64,000 bases of DNA, taken from NCBI GenBank assembly GCA_947498505.1, contig CANMKG010000006.1:216241-280240 (forward strand), written 5' to 3'. A program made the translations under genes and the position numbers. The notes below the pieces were generated by a model. It was not told where the DNA came from. It was given only the letters and a program-made list of their open reading frames with translations, and did not search any database. The stretch is from an uncultured Maribacter sp. Lineage in GTDB: Bacteria > Bacteroidota > Bacteroidia > Flavobacteriales > Flavobacteriaceae. Position 1 is the first letter of the stretch. Each line of letters starts with the position of its first letter. This document shows, piece after piece, positions 43,456 through 52,997 of this stretch.

Positions 43456-45492
43456 ATGCGTAAGATTGTATTTATAATTGCGTTTTCGAGTGTTTTTTTG
43501 AACACTATTATTGCCCAAAAAACAGCATTTTCATATTTAGATATTTATGATTTAGAATATGTATTAGACCCTCAAATTTCACCGAATGGAGAATGGATAG
43601 TTTATCAGAGAATGGGGTTTGATATTATGGAAGATAAAGCCGTAGGCCAGCTTTGGATGATTAAAACGGATGGGTCTCAACATCAAAAATTAACTTCTGG
43701 AGAAAGTGCAGAGTCAAATGCCAGATGGTCTCCTACGGGGAATAGAATTGCTTTTACAAGCACAACAAAAGAAGGTGTTGAGATTTATATATATTGGCTT
43801 TCAACAGGTAAAATGGCGAAAATTTCTCAATTACCTTATAGTCCAAGTGCCTTAACATGGTCCCCGCAAGGAGATCAGTTAGCATTTTCAATGCATGTAC
43901 CTAAAGCACCTCCTGTTTTGGTTAAAATGCCTAAAAAACCTAAAGGAGCAAAGTGGGCTGCTACATCAAGAATTACTGATAGATTGTATCATGAGGCGGA
44001 TGGTAAAGGATATATAAAACCTGGTTTTAATCACATATTTGTAATTCCTGCAATTGGAGGAGCAGTTAGGCAAGTAACATCTGGGGACTTTCATCATAGA
44101 GGAAAATTGAATTGGGGAAAAAATGGGGAACAGCTATACTTTTCTGGGAACCGAAACAAAGATTGGGAGTATAGTTTTAGAAATAGCGAAGTGTACTCCG
44201 TTAATATTTCTTCTGGTGATATAACAGCTTTAACAAATAGAAAGGGACCAGACACCAACCCCGTGGTATCACCTAATGGGAAGTATATTGCCTATATTGG
44301 ATTTGAAGATAAGGTTCAGGCGTATCAGGTTAGGAAACTTCATATTATGAATGTTGATGGTTCTAATGCTAGGGTAATTTCTGAAAAGTTAGATAGAGGT
44401 GTTACTAACATTATTTGGAATGCTAAAAGTAACGGTCTTTATTTTAGTTTTGACGATAAAGGAAATGGAAAAATTGGACACATAACCTTAGATGGTACAG
44501 TTACAATATTAGCAAGCGATAAAGGAGGAACCTCCATTGGTAGACCGTATTCTGGAGGCTCCTTTACAGTTTCAAACTCAGGAATTATTGCATATACACA
44601 TACAAGACCCGAATTCCCATCCGAGTTGGCAGTGGTAAAACCAAAGGCAAAAAATCCAATTAAAATTACATCATTAAACAACCCATTATTTAAGTATAGA
44701 AACTTAGGAGAAGTGGAAGAAGTGTGGTATAAATCTTCCGTGGACCAAAGAGATATTCAAGGTTGGGTGGTTTATCCTCCAAACTATAACTCTTCTAAAA
44801 AATATCCTTTTTTGGTTGAGAATCACGGAGGGCCAATTCTTAATTATGGAGACCGTTTTTCAGCAGAAATACAGTTGTATGCAGCTGCTGGCTATATTGT
44901 TTTTTACCCAAATCCAAGAGGAAGCACCAGTTATGGAGAAGAATTTGGAAATCTACTTTACAATAATTATCCAGGAGAAGATTATAACGATGTTATGGAT
45001 GGGGTTGATTTTTGCATTCATAAAGGAATTGCACATGAGGATAAGCTTTATGTAACTGGAGGTAGTGCCGGAGGTATTATGTCTGCTTGGATGATTGGTA
45101 AAAATGATCGGTTTGAGGCGGCTGTAGTTGCAAAACCTGTTATGAATTGGATTAGTAAAACCCTGGTAGCGGATAATTATTTTGGATATGCAAATTCCCG
45201 TTACCCTGGTCAACCATGGGAAAATTTTGAAGGATATTGGAAATTTTCACCGCTTTCTCTCGTTGGTAATATTAAAACACCAACTATGGTAATGGTAGGT
45301 ATGAACGATTTACGAACTCCACCCAGCGAGGCAAAACAATTATATCATGCTTTAAAATTAAGAAAGGTAGAAACTGTTTTGGTTGAAATCCCTGGAGCGG
45401 GGCATGGTATTGCAAAAAAGCCAAGCAATTTAATTGCTAAAGTGGCGCATACCTTATCTTGGTTAAATAAATATAGTAAAGTAAAAGACTAA
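43456..45492 (+). CDS. S9-family (prolyl oligopeptidase-type) serine peptidase, secreted
   Basis: The 678-aa protein has a signal peptide (MRKIVFIIAFSSVFLNTIIA, cleavage before QKTAF), an N-terminal TolB-like beta-propeller (about 30-420; repeated SPNGEWIVY, SPTGNRIAF, SPQGDQLAF, SPNGKYIAY) and a C-terminal alpha/beta-hydrolase. The catalytic triad is visible as S537 (TGGSAGGIMSAW), D618 (MNDLRTPP) and H650 (GAGHGIAKK). Such enzymes cut acyl- or dipeptides and peptides in the periplasm. It lies 65 nt after the Pel-like fusion gene on the same strand but has no known link to it. Confidence 0.92.
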   Translation: MRKIVFIIAFSSVFLNTIIAQKTAFSYLDIYDLEYVLDPQISPNGEWIVYQRMGFDIMEDKAVGQLWMIKTDGSQHQKLTSGESAESNARWSPTGNRIAFTSTTKEGVEIYIYWLSTGKMAKISQLPYSPSALTWSPQGDQLAFSMHVPKAPPVLVKMPKKPKGAKWAATSRITDRLYHEADGKGYIKPGFNHIFVIPAIGGAVRQVTSGDFHHRGKLNWGKNGEQLYFSGNRNKDWEYSFRNSEVYSVNISSGDITALTNRKGPDTNPVVSPNGKYIAYIGFEDKVQAYQVRKLHIMNVDGSNARVISEKLDRGVTNIIWNAKSNGLYFSFDDKGNGKIGHITLDGTVTILASDKGGTSIGRPYSGGSFTVSNSGIIAYTHTRPEFPSELAVVKPKAKNPIKITSLNNPLFKYRNLGEVEEVWYKSSVDQRDIQGWVVYPPNYNSSKKYPFLVENHGGPILNYGDRFSAEIQLYAAAGYIVFYPNPRGSTSYGEEFGNLLYNNYPGEDYNDVMDGVDFCIHKGIAHEDKLYVTGGSAGGIMSAWMIGKNDRFEAAVVAKPVMNWISKTLVADNYFGYANSRYPGQPWENFEGYWKFSPLSLVGNIKTPTMVMVGMNDLRTPPSEAKQLYHALKLRKVETVLVEIPGAGHGIAKKPSNLIAKVAHTLSWLNKYSKVKD

Positions 45493-45497
45493 ATAGT

Positions 45498-45932
45498 ATG
45501 GCGGCAAAAAAAAGACATTGGTTATGGAACTTTCTTCTAATAGTTACGCTTATTGTTTGCTTAGTAGCTTTTGCTGTACATTATAAAAATTGGACAAAAT
45601 TAGATTCAGAAGGTATTAAAATGGTATCTGGAATTTATTACAAGGAGTTAAAGTTTTCCGAATTAGATTCTATTACAATGGTAGATAGAATACCACCTAT
45701 GGAGCGTTTAAATGGTTTTTCGGCTTTGGAAAAAGGAAAAGGACTATATAGAGAGTTTAAGGATTCGCTTACCGATAAAAAGGTACATGTTTTTGTAGAT
45801 AATTTTGAACAGCAAAAAATAAGAGTTGTATACAAAGACTCTCTAAAACTTTTTATTAATTATAAAGACAGTTTAGAAACGGTAGAACTATTTCAACTTT
45901 TTAAAAGTAAGCTTGAATTAAATAGTGATTAG
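45498..45932 (+). CDS. Single-helix membrane protein, function unknown
   Basis: The 144-aa protein has one N-terminal membrane helix (WLWNFLLIVTLIVCLVAFAVHY) and a soluble part of about 110 residues with beta-rich text (GIYYKELKFSELDSITMVDRIPPMERLNGFSALEKGKGLYREF) reminiscent of small PH-like domains. No family is firmly recognised. It starts 5 nt after the peptidase stop and is probably co-transcribed with it. Confidence 0.65.
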   Translation: MAAKKRHWLWNFLLIVTLIVCLVAFAVHYKNWTKLDSEGIKMVSGIYYKELKFSELDSITMVDRIPPMERLNGFSALEKGKGLYREFKDSLTDKKVHVFVDNFEQQKIRVVYKDSLKLFINYKDSLETVELFQLFKSKLELNSD

Positions 45933-45964
45933 TTATAACCTATTTTTCTATTTAAATTTGAAAT

Positions 45965-46351
45965 ATGGTTTTAATAGCACAATTTGTTGGAGCACTTTTA
46001 GGGTTTTTTGCCGTGATATTCGGAGCCTTTGGAGCGCATGCACTAAAGAAAGTTTTAAGTGACGATCAACTAAAGAGTTTTGAAACAGGAGTAAAATACC
46101 AAATGTATCATGCCATATTGTTGATAGTTATTGGTTTTAATTTTAATTTAGAAACTGGATTAGAAAAAGCAATGGTATATTGTTTTATTATAGGTGTTTT
46201 TCTTTTTTCGTTTAGTATTTACGGACTTTGTGTTAGTTCAGCAAAAGGCAAAAAACTTAAAATACTAGGGCCAATAACACCAATTGGTGGTTTATTATTG
46301 GTTATTGGCTGGGGCTTACTAGCATATTCTTTTGTACGAAATTTTATTTAG
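45965..46351 (+). CDS. DUF423 (YgdD-like) membrane protein
   Basis: The 128-aa protein has four membrane helices. The N-terminal VGALLGFFAVIFGAFGAHALKKVLSDDQLKSFETGVKYQMYHAILLIVIG carries the A-F-G-A-H-A-L-K and Y-x-x-Y/H-A-L patterns of DUF423. It is an inner-membrane protein of unknown function found widely in bacteria. It lies 32 nt after the preceding gene; its last 8 nt overlap the convergent gene at 46344. Confidence 0.9.
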   Translation: MVLIAQFVGALLGFFAVIFGAFGAHALKKVLSDDQLKSFETGVKYQMYHAILLIVIGFNFNLETGLEKAMVYCFIIGVFLFSFSIYGLCVSSAKGKKLKILGPITPIGGLLLVIGWGLLAYSFVRNFI

Positions 46352-47891
46352 CTTCTTCTTCTATCGATGTAAATTCTTTTATAGCTGTATTAGGCTCTAT
46401 AATATTGTACCCGCTCCAAAAATCAGGATTGTAATTTGCCATATAGACAGGCGATACCGTATTTTTTTCTTGGAGTTGTTCGTATTGCGTTGAGGTAATA
46501 CGTTCTGTATCAAAAACAATTACTTCTTGTTTATTACGTCCAGAGAAAGCCAAGTCAAGTTTTAATGATAATTCATTTTGCTTACGCCTTCCTCGTACAT
46601 GTTTATTTTTCTCTATAATTTTTAATGGACGTTTTAGGCTAACCTTAACTCCACTTTCTTGTTCTAGGTATTTAAGCTCATATTTGTTGGAGTTTCCTTT
46701 AGCAAAAAACACTTTACCTTTTCCTAAATATTGATTCATACCTACACCAAGTAGACTAAACTTTTTTAATGGTTTTACATTATGATAATCGATGCGCATT
46801 ACGGCAAAATCATCAGAATTCACGTAAATTTTTCCTTTGTAATCTGCGGAACCTTTAGGTTTAAAGTCTAATATATAAACAGCATCTTCTCCTATATAAG
46901 TAAAATCGGTTATCTCAAAATGATACTTTCTAGATTTGTTTATGAAATTAAGCTCACTATCATCCATATAGAAGAGGTTCTGCATCATTTTACCCAATGC
47001 TTCTCTTTTGTATTTAGAGAAGTTCTTTTTCCATTCCTGCTCTTCTTTCTTCTTTTTTTCCACTTCTTTTTTCAAGGCGGCGGCGTTGGTTGAATCTACT
47101 TCAGTTTTAAATATATTATCAAAATCTTCTCCTTCAACCTTGGTGCCTAAAAGGGGACCAGATTTAATTTTGAAATATGAATTTGGTTTAACATTTGCCT
47201 TAATAATATCGTTAAACTTTTTTTCCATGCTGGTAAAACCAATCTCATTGTTTTTATCATATAGTTGAGAAGCCTTTATGAGTTTAATTTTTTGGTTTTC
47301 TTCATCATTATTGCCGTATAAGTCACAGAGTACTTCAGTAAAATAACTGGAGCTCGCAGGGATTGTGTTTATAACGCTATCTAAAAACTTTTTGTTGAAT
47401 TCGTCAATAGTAGATTTCACCAAGGTATAATTAGTTTTAGCTAGTTTACTATAGTCTGAGTTTCTAAAAAACAAGCGTTTTTTACTTAGATCTTTATTAT
47501 AGTTTTTCTCTAAACTGTCCTTTACCAAATCAATTATTTCATCGGCGCTGTATTGTTTGTTGGTAACAATTACGGGTTTTAACTCAATGGCTAATGGTTT
47601 TAAATAAATGGTTGTTCCCGTAAATTCACTAAGAGGCTTTCCAACAGATTCAAAACCCATACATGAAATGAATAACGAATCGGTTTCCTTTATGTTTTTG
47701 TCTAAAATAAAGCTAAAACGACCTTCTTCATTAGTAATTACACCTTTTTTATTTAAGATTATATTGGCGTAGGGAATAGGGTGTTGTGTTGTAGAATCTA
47801 AAACTTTTGAGGTTAACGTTTGCGCCGTAGAATAAGTTTGAGTGGTAATAACAATAACAAATAATAAAACGTATTTGGCAAAATTTATCAT
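46344..47891 (-). CDS. Secreted protein with carboxypeptidase-regulatory-like domain
   Basis: The 515-aa protein has a signal peptide (FAKYVLLFVIVITTQTYSTA, cleavage before QTLTS) and an N-terminal carboxypeptidase-regulatory-like domain (LTSKVLDSTTQHPIPYANIILNKKGVITNEEGRFSFIL, about 25-110). The rest is a Bacteroidota-specific part with TDFTYIGEDAVYILDFKPKGSADYKGKIYVNSDDFAVMRIDY (about 315-357), similar to proteins around TonB systems. There is no barrel C-terminus. A Lys/Glu-rich coiled stretch (about 270-300) is notable. The function is unknown. It overlaps DUF423 by 8 nt at the 3' end. Confidence 0.75.
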   Translation of the reverse strand: MINFAKYVLLFVIVITTQTYSTAQTLTSKVLDSTTQHPIPYANIILNKKGVITNEEGRFSFILDKNIKETDSLFISCMGFESVGKPLSEFTGTTIYLKPLAIELKPVIVTNKQYSADEIIDLVKDSLEKNYNKDLSKKRLFFRNSDYSKLAKTNYTLVKSTIDEFNKKFLDSVINTIPASSSYFTEVLCDLYGNNDEENQKIKLIKASQLYDKNNEIGFTSMEKKFNDIIKANVKPNSYFKIKSGPLLGTKVEGEDFDNIFKTEVDSTNAAALKKEVEKKKKEEQEWKKNFSKYKREALGKMMQNLFYMDDSELNFINKSRKYHFEITDFTYIGEDAVYILDFKPKGSADYKGKIYVNSDDFAVMRIDYHNVKPLKKFSLLGVGMNQYLGKGKVFFAKGNSNKYELKYLEQESGVKVSLKRPLKIIEKNKHVRGRRKQNELSLKLDLAFSGRNKQEVIVFDTERITSTQYEQLQEKNTVSPVYMANYNPDFWSGYNIIEPNTAIKEFTSIEEEAK

Positions 47892-48044
47892 AAGTTCTTT
47901 TTTGGAATGCTGGCAAACTAAACATAGTAGTTTTTATAGCAATGCAATTTCTAATTTATTTAAGAAAATTTTATTCTTTCGTTAAGAAGTGGCTTCTTCT
48001 TATACTTACGAAGACGATTTACTAAAAGTTATGTTACAGGTAAT

Positions 48045-48194
48045 TTAGTGACAATTGCAATTGTCAGCATTGCAATGCCCTTTTGAAGATTGCGCCTTTT
48101 TACTTAGCCGCCATTGTTTTGGCCATAAAAATTTATGAATTAAATAGCTAAAAGCAATAGCAACACTAACAAAAACTAAAATATTTTGAAACAT
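48045..48194 (-). CDS. FeoB-associated Cys-rich membrane peptide
   Basis: This 49-aa gene is read directly from the minus strand. The peptide begins MFQNILVFVSVAIAFSYLIH, one membrane helix, then KFLWPKQWRLSKKAQ and ends in a Cys/His cluster, HCNADNCNCH (three Cys, two His). That matches the short Cys-rich membrane proteins that follow feoB in Bacteroidota. The start lies 4 nt after the feoB stop, so it is part of the feo operon. It may bind iron or act as a small subunit of the transporter; this is inferred from position and the Cys cluster. Confidence 0.85.
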   Translation of the reverse strand: MFQNILVFVSVAIAFSYLIHKFLWPKQWRLSKKAQSSKGHCNADNCNCH

Positions 48195-48198
48195 GCTC

Positions 48199-50439
48199 TT
48201 ATTTTAAAAATTGATACGCTATTAGCGCAACAAGGTACGCAAAACCTGTCATAATAGCCAGTTGAAGCATTGGCCATTTCCAGGTATTGGTTTCTCTTTT
48301 AACTATTGCCAAGGTACTCATGCATTGCATTGCAAAGGCGTAAAAGAGTAAAATGGATATTCCTGATGCAAAATTAAATACTGGTTTTTGGGTAGATGGG
48401 TGTACTTCTGCCGCCAGTCTTTCTTTAATAGTTTCCTCTTCTTCACCACCACTTCCAACGGAGTATATTGTAGCCAATGTACCTACAAAAACTTCTCTTG
48501 CTGCAAAAGATGCTAATACCGCAATTCCTATTTTCCAATCATAACCTAATGGTTTTACCAGAGGTTCAAAGGCTTTACCCATTTGCCCCATAAACGAATG
48601 TTCTAACTTATACCCTGCAAGCTCATCCTCTTTTGCTACCGCAATTAAATCATTGCGTTTTATAGCTAAAGAGTCTTGAATATCCTGATTGTTTATGTGG
48701 TAAATCTTTGCACTAACACTGTCTCTAAGACTCAACTCGTAGTTTTGGATGTTACTGCTTATAAATGTTTTATTGAAGTCGGAAAAACCATCAGATGCAA
48801 TTTTTTCATCTACATTTTTTTCGGCATTTTTAAAATCTTCAGAAAGTCCGTAAGAGCCTAAAAACCATAGAATAACTGATATTGCTAAAATTATTTTTCC
48901 CGCTCCAAAAACAAAACTTTTAGTTTTTTCTAAAACGGTAATACCCACATTTTTTGCTTGCGGCATTTTATAGCCTGGCATTTCCATTACAAAAAAGGAC
49001 TTTGTTTTAATCTTTAATATTTTATGAAGTATCCAAGCAGATAAAATAGATACCCCAAAGCCTAAAATGTACAATGCCATTAATGTAAAGGCCTGATAGC
49101 TTATAAACATAAAACTACCTTCCGGAATTACAATGGAAATAATAATGAGATATACAGGTAACCTTGCGGAGCAGGTTGTAAAAGGAATAACAAGAATGGT
49201 TATTAAGCGTTCTTTCCAGTTTTCTATGGTTCTAGATGCCATGATTGCAGGAATTGCACATGCAGTACCACTCATAAGAGGAACAACACTTTTTCCACTG
49301 AGTCCAAAAGGGCGCATTAATTTGTCCATTAAAAAAACAACCCGACTCATATAACCCGATTCCTCTAAAATTGAAATAAAAAGGAATAAAAAAGCTATTT
49401 GAGGTATAAAAATTACAATGCCTCCAATGCCTGCTAATATACCTTCTGCTATTAAATTAGTAAACATACCGCTGGGGAGTGTTTTGCTTACCCAATTACT
49501 TGCGGAGGCAAAAAAACCATCAATTAAATCCATGGGGTAATTGCTCCAATCGTAAATCACCTGAAAAATAAGAAACAGAATAGCAAAAAATATAAGGTAA
49601 CCCCATACCTTATGGGTTAACACACTATCAATTTTTGCCTTTAAACTAGTTGCCTTTGTGGGGTCTTTTAAGTAGGCTTTTTTAAGAGAAGCATTAATTT
49701 TTTTGTAGCGTAATACGGTTTCTTTATGTTGATAACGACGTAAATCTACCGTTGTGGTTATGTCATTGACCTGCGCTTGCTGATTTTTGTCAATTTCAGT
49801 GAAATTAACATCCTGTGTGGTTACCAACCACAATTTATAAGGATCTTCTTGAGGGAATAGTTTTTTTAATCGCTCAAAATATTCAGGAGAAACTTCAGTA
49901 ATATCTAAGAACGAATCTGTTGAAATAGCATCAATATCCTCAATAGATTGCTTTATTTCCGAAATTCCAGAATTGTTTCGTACACTTGATAAAATAACTT
50001 TAGTGCCCAGTTCTTTACTTAGAGATTCAACATCTAAACTAATGCCGTTTTTTTGCATTCTGTCAGCCATATTAATAACTAATACGGTAGGAATGCCTAA
50101 ATCTTTTATTTGTGAAAAAAGTAGCAGGTTTCGTTTTAAATTTTCAACTTCGGCAACTACAATAGCTACATCCGGAAAATATTCTCCCTTCTTATTTAAT
50201 AAAATTTCAACAGCAATACTTTCGTCTAATGATGTTGTATTTAGACTATAGGTGCCTGGTAAATCTAATATTTTAGCGGTTATGCCATTACTAAGCTTGC
50301 AAAAGCCTATTTTTTTTTCAACGGTAATTCCCGGATAATTACCTACTTTTTGATTAAGTCCGGTTAACGCATTAAAAACTGAAGTTTTCCCAGTGTTTGG
50401 GTTACCTAATAAAGCAACTTTAATTTCATTTGTCGCCAT
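48199..50439 (-). CDS. feoB: Ferrous iron transport protein B
   Basis: The 746-aa inner-membrane protein imports Fe(II). The cytoplasmic G domain shows G1 GNPNTGKTS (residues 12-20), G3 DLPGTYS, and G4 NMAD; a helical GDI-like part follows (up to about 270). The membrane part has two Gate-like repeats with the Cys-containing LMSGTACAIPAIMASRTIENWKERL and a C-terminal GIAVLASFAAREVFVGTLATIYSVG. An extra periplasmic insertion of about 80 residues lies at about 555-620. It starts 5 nt after feoA and is followed 4 nt later by the Cys-rich peptide. Confidence 0.96.
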   Translation of the reverse strand: MATNEIKVALLGNPNTGKTSVFNALTGLNQKVGNYPGITVEKKIGFCKLSNGITAKILDLPGTYSLNTTSLDESIAVEILLNKKGEYFPDVAIVVAEVENLKRNLLLFSQIKDLGIPTVLVINMADRMQKNGISLDVESLSKELGTKVILSSVRNNSGISEIKQSIEDIDAISTDSFLDITEVSPEYFERLKKLFPQEDPYKLWLVTTQDVNFTEIDKNQQAQVNDITTTVDLRRYQHKETVLRYKKINASLKKAYLKDPTKATSLKAKIDSVLTHKVWGYLIFFAILFLIFQVIYDWSNYPMDLIDGFFASASNWVSKTLPSGMFTNLIAEGILAGIGGIVIFIPQIAFLFLFISILEESGYMSRVVFLMDKLMRPFGLSGKSVVPLMSGTACAIPAIMASRTIENWKERLITILVIPFTTCSARLPVYLIIISIVIPEGSFMFISYQAFTLMALYILGFGVSILSAWILHKILKIKTKSFFVMEMPGYKMPQAKNVGITVLEKTKSFVFGAGKIILAISVILWFLGSYGLSEDFKNAEKNVDEKIASDGFSDFNKTFISSNIQNYELSLRDSVSAKIYHINNQDIQDSLAIKRNDLIAVAKEDELAGYKLEHSFMGQMGKAFEPLVKPLGYDWKIGIAVLASFAAREVFVGTLATIYSVGSGGEEEETIKERLAAEVHPSTQKPVFNFASGISILLFYAFAMQCMSTLAIVKRETNTWKWPMLQLAIMTGFAYLVALIAYQFLK

Positions 50440-50444
50440 CTATA

Positions 50445-50678
50445 TTAGTCTTCAATAAGTTCTAAAACGATGGTTTCGGCAAGAGAGCGCCGAATTGCGA
50501 TATGAGAATCTCCTACGTTTATGTAAATAGGGTCATTAAAAGGAGCTACCTGTATTAATTCCACAGTATTTCCCGGAAGACATCCCATTTCCATAAGTTT
50601 TAACGGAAATCCTTCATTTGGAAATTCAGTAATAATTCCCTTTTGCCCTTTTTGTAAATTTGCTGCGGTCGTAACCAA
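50445..50678 (-). CDS. feoA: Ferrous iron transport protein A
   Basis: The 77-aa SH3-like protein assists FeoB at the inner membrane. KGQKGIITEFPNEGFPLKLMEMGCLPGNTVELIQVAPFNDPIYINVGDSHIAIRRSLAETIVLE is the FeoA fold with the L-x-E-M-G-x-x-P-G-x-x-V motif (positions given as residues 28-40). The start is TTG at 50678 (TTG GTT ACG ACC); no in-frame ATG lies before the conserved part. A -7 box 29 nt upstream supports this 5' end. First gene of feoA-feoB-Cys-peptide. Confidence 0.92.
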   Translation of the reverse strand: MVTTAANLQKGQKGIITEFPNEGFPLKLMEMGCLPGNTVELIQVAPFNDPIYINVGDSHIAIRRSLAETIVLELIED

Positions 50679-50707
50679 TTCTTATTTAGATTGATTTTAA
50701 GTAGAGG

Positions 50708-50715
50708 CAAAAGTA
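50708..50715 (-). promoter_or_regulatory. -7 box of the feo operon promoter
   Basis: The minus strand reads TACTTTTG, a full TAnnTTTG match 29 nt before the TTG start of feoA. No strong -33 TTTG. No Fur-like or DtxR-like palindrome was seen beside it. Confidence 0.5.
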
Positions 50716-50754
50716 AGTGAAAAAGACCGAACTTTAAGTGCTAAAGCGTAAAAC

Positions 50755-51432
50755 TTATTGTTCTGAGTATGATTTTTTCAGAATTTGGATATCGCTAAGT
50801 AATTTTTCGATTTCTTCAATATCTGTTCCATCGTAAAACCCTCTAATTCTTTTTTCTTTATCCACTAGAATAAAATTTTCGGTGTGTATCATATCAAAGG
50901 GACCACCATCTCCATCACTTTTTACCGCTAGATACGATTTTCGGGCAAGTTCGTAAATATGTTTTTTGCTTCCCGTAACTAAATTCCATTTAGCGTCATT
51001 AACACCCTTTTCTAAAGCATATTTTTTTAGCTGGGCTACGGAATCTATAGTTGGCGTTACTGAATGTGAGAGTAACAGAATGTCGTTGTCATTTATAATT
51101 TTTTCTTGCACTACGCCCATATTTTTGGTCATAATAGGACAAATAGTAGGGCAGGTGGTAAAAAAGAAGTCGGCAACATAAATTTTACCTTCATAGTCTT
51201 TTTGAGTTATGGTTTTTCCATTTTGATTGGTTAACGAAAAATCTGAAATGGTATGATACTTTTTAACATGGAGCAGCGAAGAGTCTACTAAGTCTGAGTG
51301 CACCATTGCTGGCTGATATATCTTTAAAGTTTTTTTGGGTTGTAAAGCGTTGTAAAATAAATATATAATAACGCACGAAAGGCAAAATAATACGATTCCA
51401 AAAAACTTATATTTACTAAAAAAGGAAAGCAT
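50755..51432 (-). CDS. SCO1/SenC-family copper-binding thioredoxin-like protein
   Basis: The 225-aa protein has an N-terminal membrane anchor (FFGIVLFCLSCVIIYLFY) and a thioredoxin-like domain with the copper motif C-P-T-I-C (FFFTTCPTICPIMTKN, about 90-105) and the partner His in DMIHTENFILVDK (about 182-194). SCO proteins deliver copper to cytochrome c oxidase or act in periplasmic redox. It stands alone on the minus strand between feo and rseP. No oxidase genes are nearby, so the partner is inferred. Confidence 0.92.
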   Translation of the reverse strand: MLSFFSKYKFFGIVLFCLSCVIIYLFYNALQPKKTLKIYQPAMVHSDLVDSSLLHVKKYHTISDFSLTNQNGKTITQKDYEGKIYVADFFFTTCPTICPIMTKNMGVVQEKIINDNDILLLSHSVTPTIDSVAQLKKYALEKGVNDAKWNLVTGSKKHIYELARKSYLAVKSDGDGGPFDMIHTENFILVDKEKRIRGFYDGTDIEEIEKLLSDIQILKKSYSEQ

Positions 51433-51546
51433 ATTTTTTATTTACAAATTTATAAAACAACAGGCGCTTTTCACACTTAGTTATTAATTCTTTCATAAAA
51501 AAGATAGGCTCTACATAGTTTCTTTTTTTTAGACCCTGTAAAAATG

Positions 51547-51554
51547 TACTTTTG
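51547..51554 (+). promoter_or_regulatory. -7 box of the rseP promoter
   Basis: TACTTTTG matches TAnnTTTG 26 nt before the rseP ATG. The -33 region (51524-51527) is TTTT, one base off. Confidence 0.55.
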
Positions 51555-51579
51555 TGCGTTTTTAATTCTTAAATAAAGT

Positions 51580-52899
51580 ATGACGTTAGCAATTCAAATC
51601 GTACAATTTGTACTCATTATATCTATTCTTGTTATTCTGCATGAGTTAGGCCATTTTCTTCCTGCAAAATATTTTAAAACCAAAGTTGAAAAATTTTACT
51701 TGTTTTTTGATGTGAAATTTTCTTTGTTCAAAAAGAAGATTGGAGATACGGAGTATGGTGTTGGTTGGTTGCCTTTAGGAGGATATGTTAAGATTGCTGG
51801 AATGATTGATGAAAGCATGGATAAAGAACAAATGAAACAACCACCACAGCCATGGGAGTTTCGTAGCAAACCAGCTTGGCAACGATTAATTATAATGGTA
51901 GGTGGTGTAGTTGTTAACTTCTTTTTGGCTTGGATAATATATACCCTTTTACTTTTTAATAACGGCGATACTTACATTCCTGCTGACAGTTTAAAATATG
52001 GAATTCAAGTAGATTCAGTAGGACAGCAGTTGGGATTAAAAACAGGAGATAAAATACTAGCGGTTGATGGCAAGGAAACCAAAAAGTTTACAGACGCATT
52101 ACTAGAAATTATCTTAGGAGATGATATTACTGTTGAAAGAAATGGTGAAAAAATTACGGTTCCGCTTTCAGATGAAGGAAAAGCATCTGTTTTTGCAACG
52201 AAAGGAAAAAATTTTATGGGTTACCGCTCCAAACCATTATTAAAAGAGGTAATTGACACTACTGTTGCTGGTAAAGCTGGGTTACTTCCTGGTGATATGA
52301 TTGTGGGTGTAAACGGAGATAAAATTGATTTTTGGGATGAGTTCACTGATATTGTTAAATCCTCTCCAAATAAGCAATTAAACATTCAGGTAGAACGTAA
52401 TGGTAGAACCAAAGAGTTACCTGTTGTTGTTCCAGAAGAGGGTGCAATTGGAGTAAGGCTTGATGTTGAAGATTTGTATGTAACAGATACGTATAGCTTT
52501 TTAGAAGCAATACCAGCGGGTTATACAAAAACAATTAAAGTACTAACTGATCAGGTACGTCAGTTTAAAGTAATATTCAATACAAAAACAGGGGCGTACA
52601 AACAGGTAAAAGGACCCATTGGCATTGTAGAAATGATGTCTCCAACGTGGGATTGGACATTCTTTTGGAGTTTTATGGCAATGTTTTCTGTATGGTTAGC
52701 ATTTTTAAATATACTTCCAATACCAGCATTAGATGGTGGTCACGTAATGTTTTTACTTTATGAAATGATTTCGGGAAGAAAACCTAGTGAAAAAGTATTA
52801 GAAACCGGTCAAATCATTGGTTTTGTAATTCTTATGGGATTAATGGTTGTTATTTTTGGTAATGATATTTGGAATATTATTAAACGTTTTATTGCTTAG
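51580..52899 (+). CDS. rseP: RseP-type site-2 intramembrane metalloprotease
   Basis: The 439-aa inner-membrane zinc protease cuts substrates within the membrane, classically anti-sigma factors. The zinc motif is HELGH (ILVILHELGHFLPAKY, about residues 18-33) and the third ligand lies in NILPIPALDGGHVMF near the C-terminus. Two PDZ domains lie between (about 120-205 and 206-290; GLKTGDKILAVDGKETKKF and GLLPGDMIVGVNGDKIDFW). The start MTLAIQIVQFVLII is normal. It is followed by tRNA-Asn. A substrate among the ECF-linked proteins of this window is possible but not shown. Confidence 0.94.
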   Translation: MTLAIQIVQFVLIISILVILHELGHFLPAKYFKTKVEKFYLFFDVKFSLFKKKIGDTEYGVGWLPLGGYVKIAGMIDESMDKEQMKQPPQPWEFRSKPAWQRLIIMVGGVVVNFFLAWIIYTLLLFNNGDTYIPADSLKYGIQVDSVGQQLGLKTGDKILAVDGKETKKFTDALLEIILGDDITVERNGEKITVPLSDEGKASVFATKGKNFMGYRSKPLLKEVIDTTVAGKAGLLPGDMIVGVNGDKIDFWDEFTDIVKSSPNKQLNIQVERNGRTKELPVVVPEEGAIGVRLDVEDLYVTDTYSFLEAIPAGYTKTIKVLTDQVRQFKVIFNTKTGAYKQVKGPIGIVEMMSPTWDWTFFWSFMAMFSVWLAFLNILPIPALDGGHVMFLLYEMISGRKPSEKVLETGQIIGFVILMGLMVVIFGNDIWNIIKRFIA

Positions 52900-52932
52900 C
52901 GATAAAAAGAACAAAAAATCAACTATTTTTTG

Positions 52933-52963
52933 TTTGGGGAATTTGAAAAAACATTTATATTTG
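52933..52963 (+). promoter_or_regulatory. tRNA-Asn promoter (full consensus)
   Basis: TTTG (52933-52936), 19 nt, TATATTTG (52956-52963): an exact match to the flavobacterial TTTG-N19-TAnnTTTG, ending 34 nt before the tRNA. Confidence 0.85.
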
Positions 52964-52997
52964 CACCCGCTTTAAGACATTAAAGCGGGGATAACAC

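Noticed and set aside
47984..47998. Hairpin AAGAAG-tgg-CTTCTT as a terminator of the feo operon
   Set aside because: The stem has only six pairs, a 3-nt loop and no clear T-run on the minus strand.
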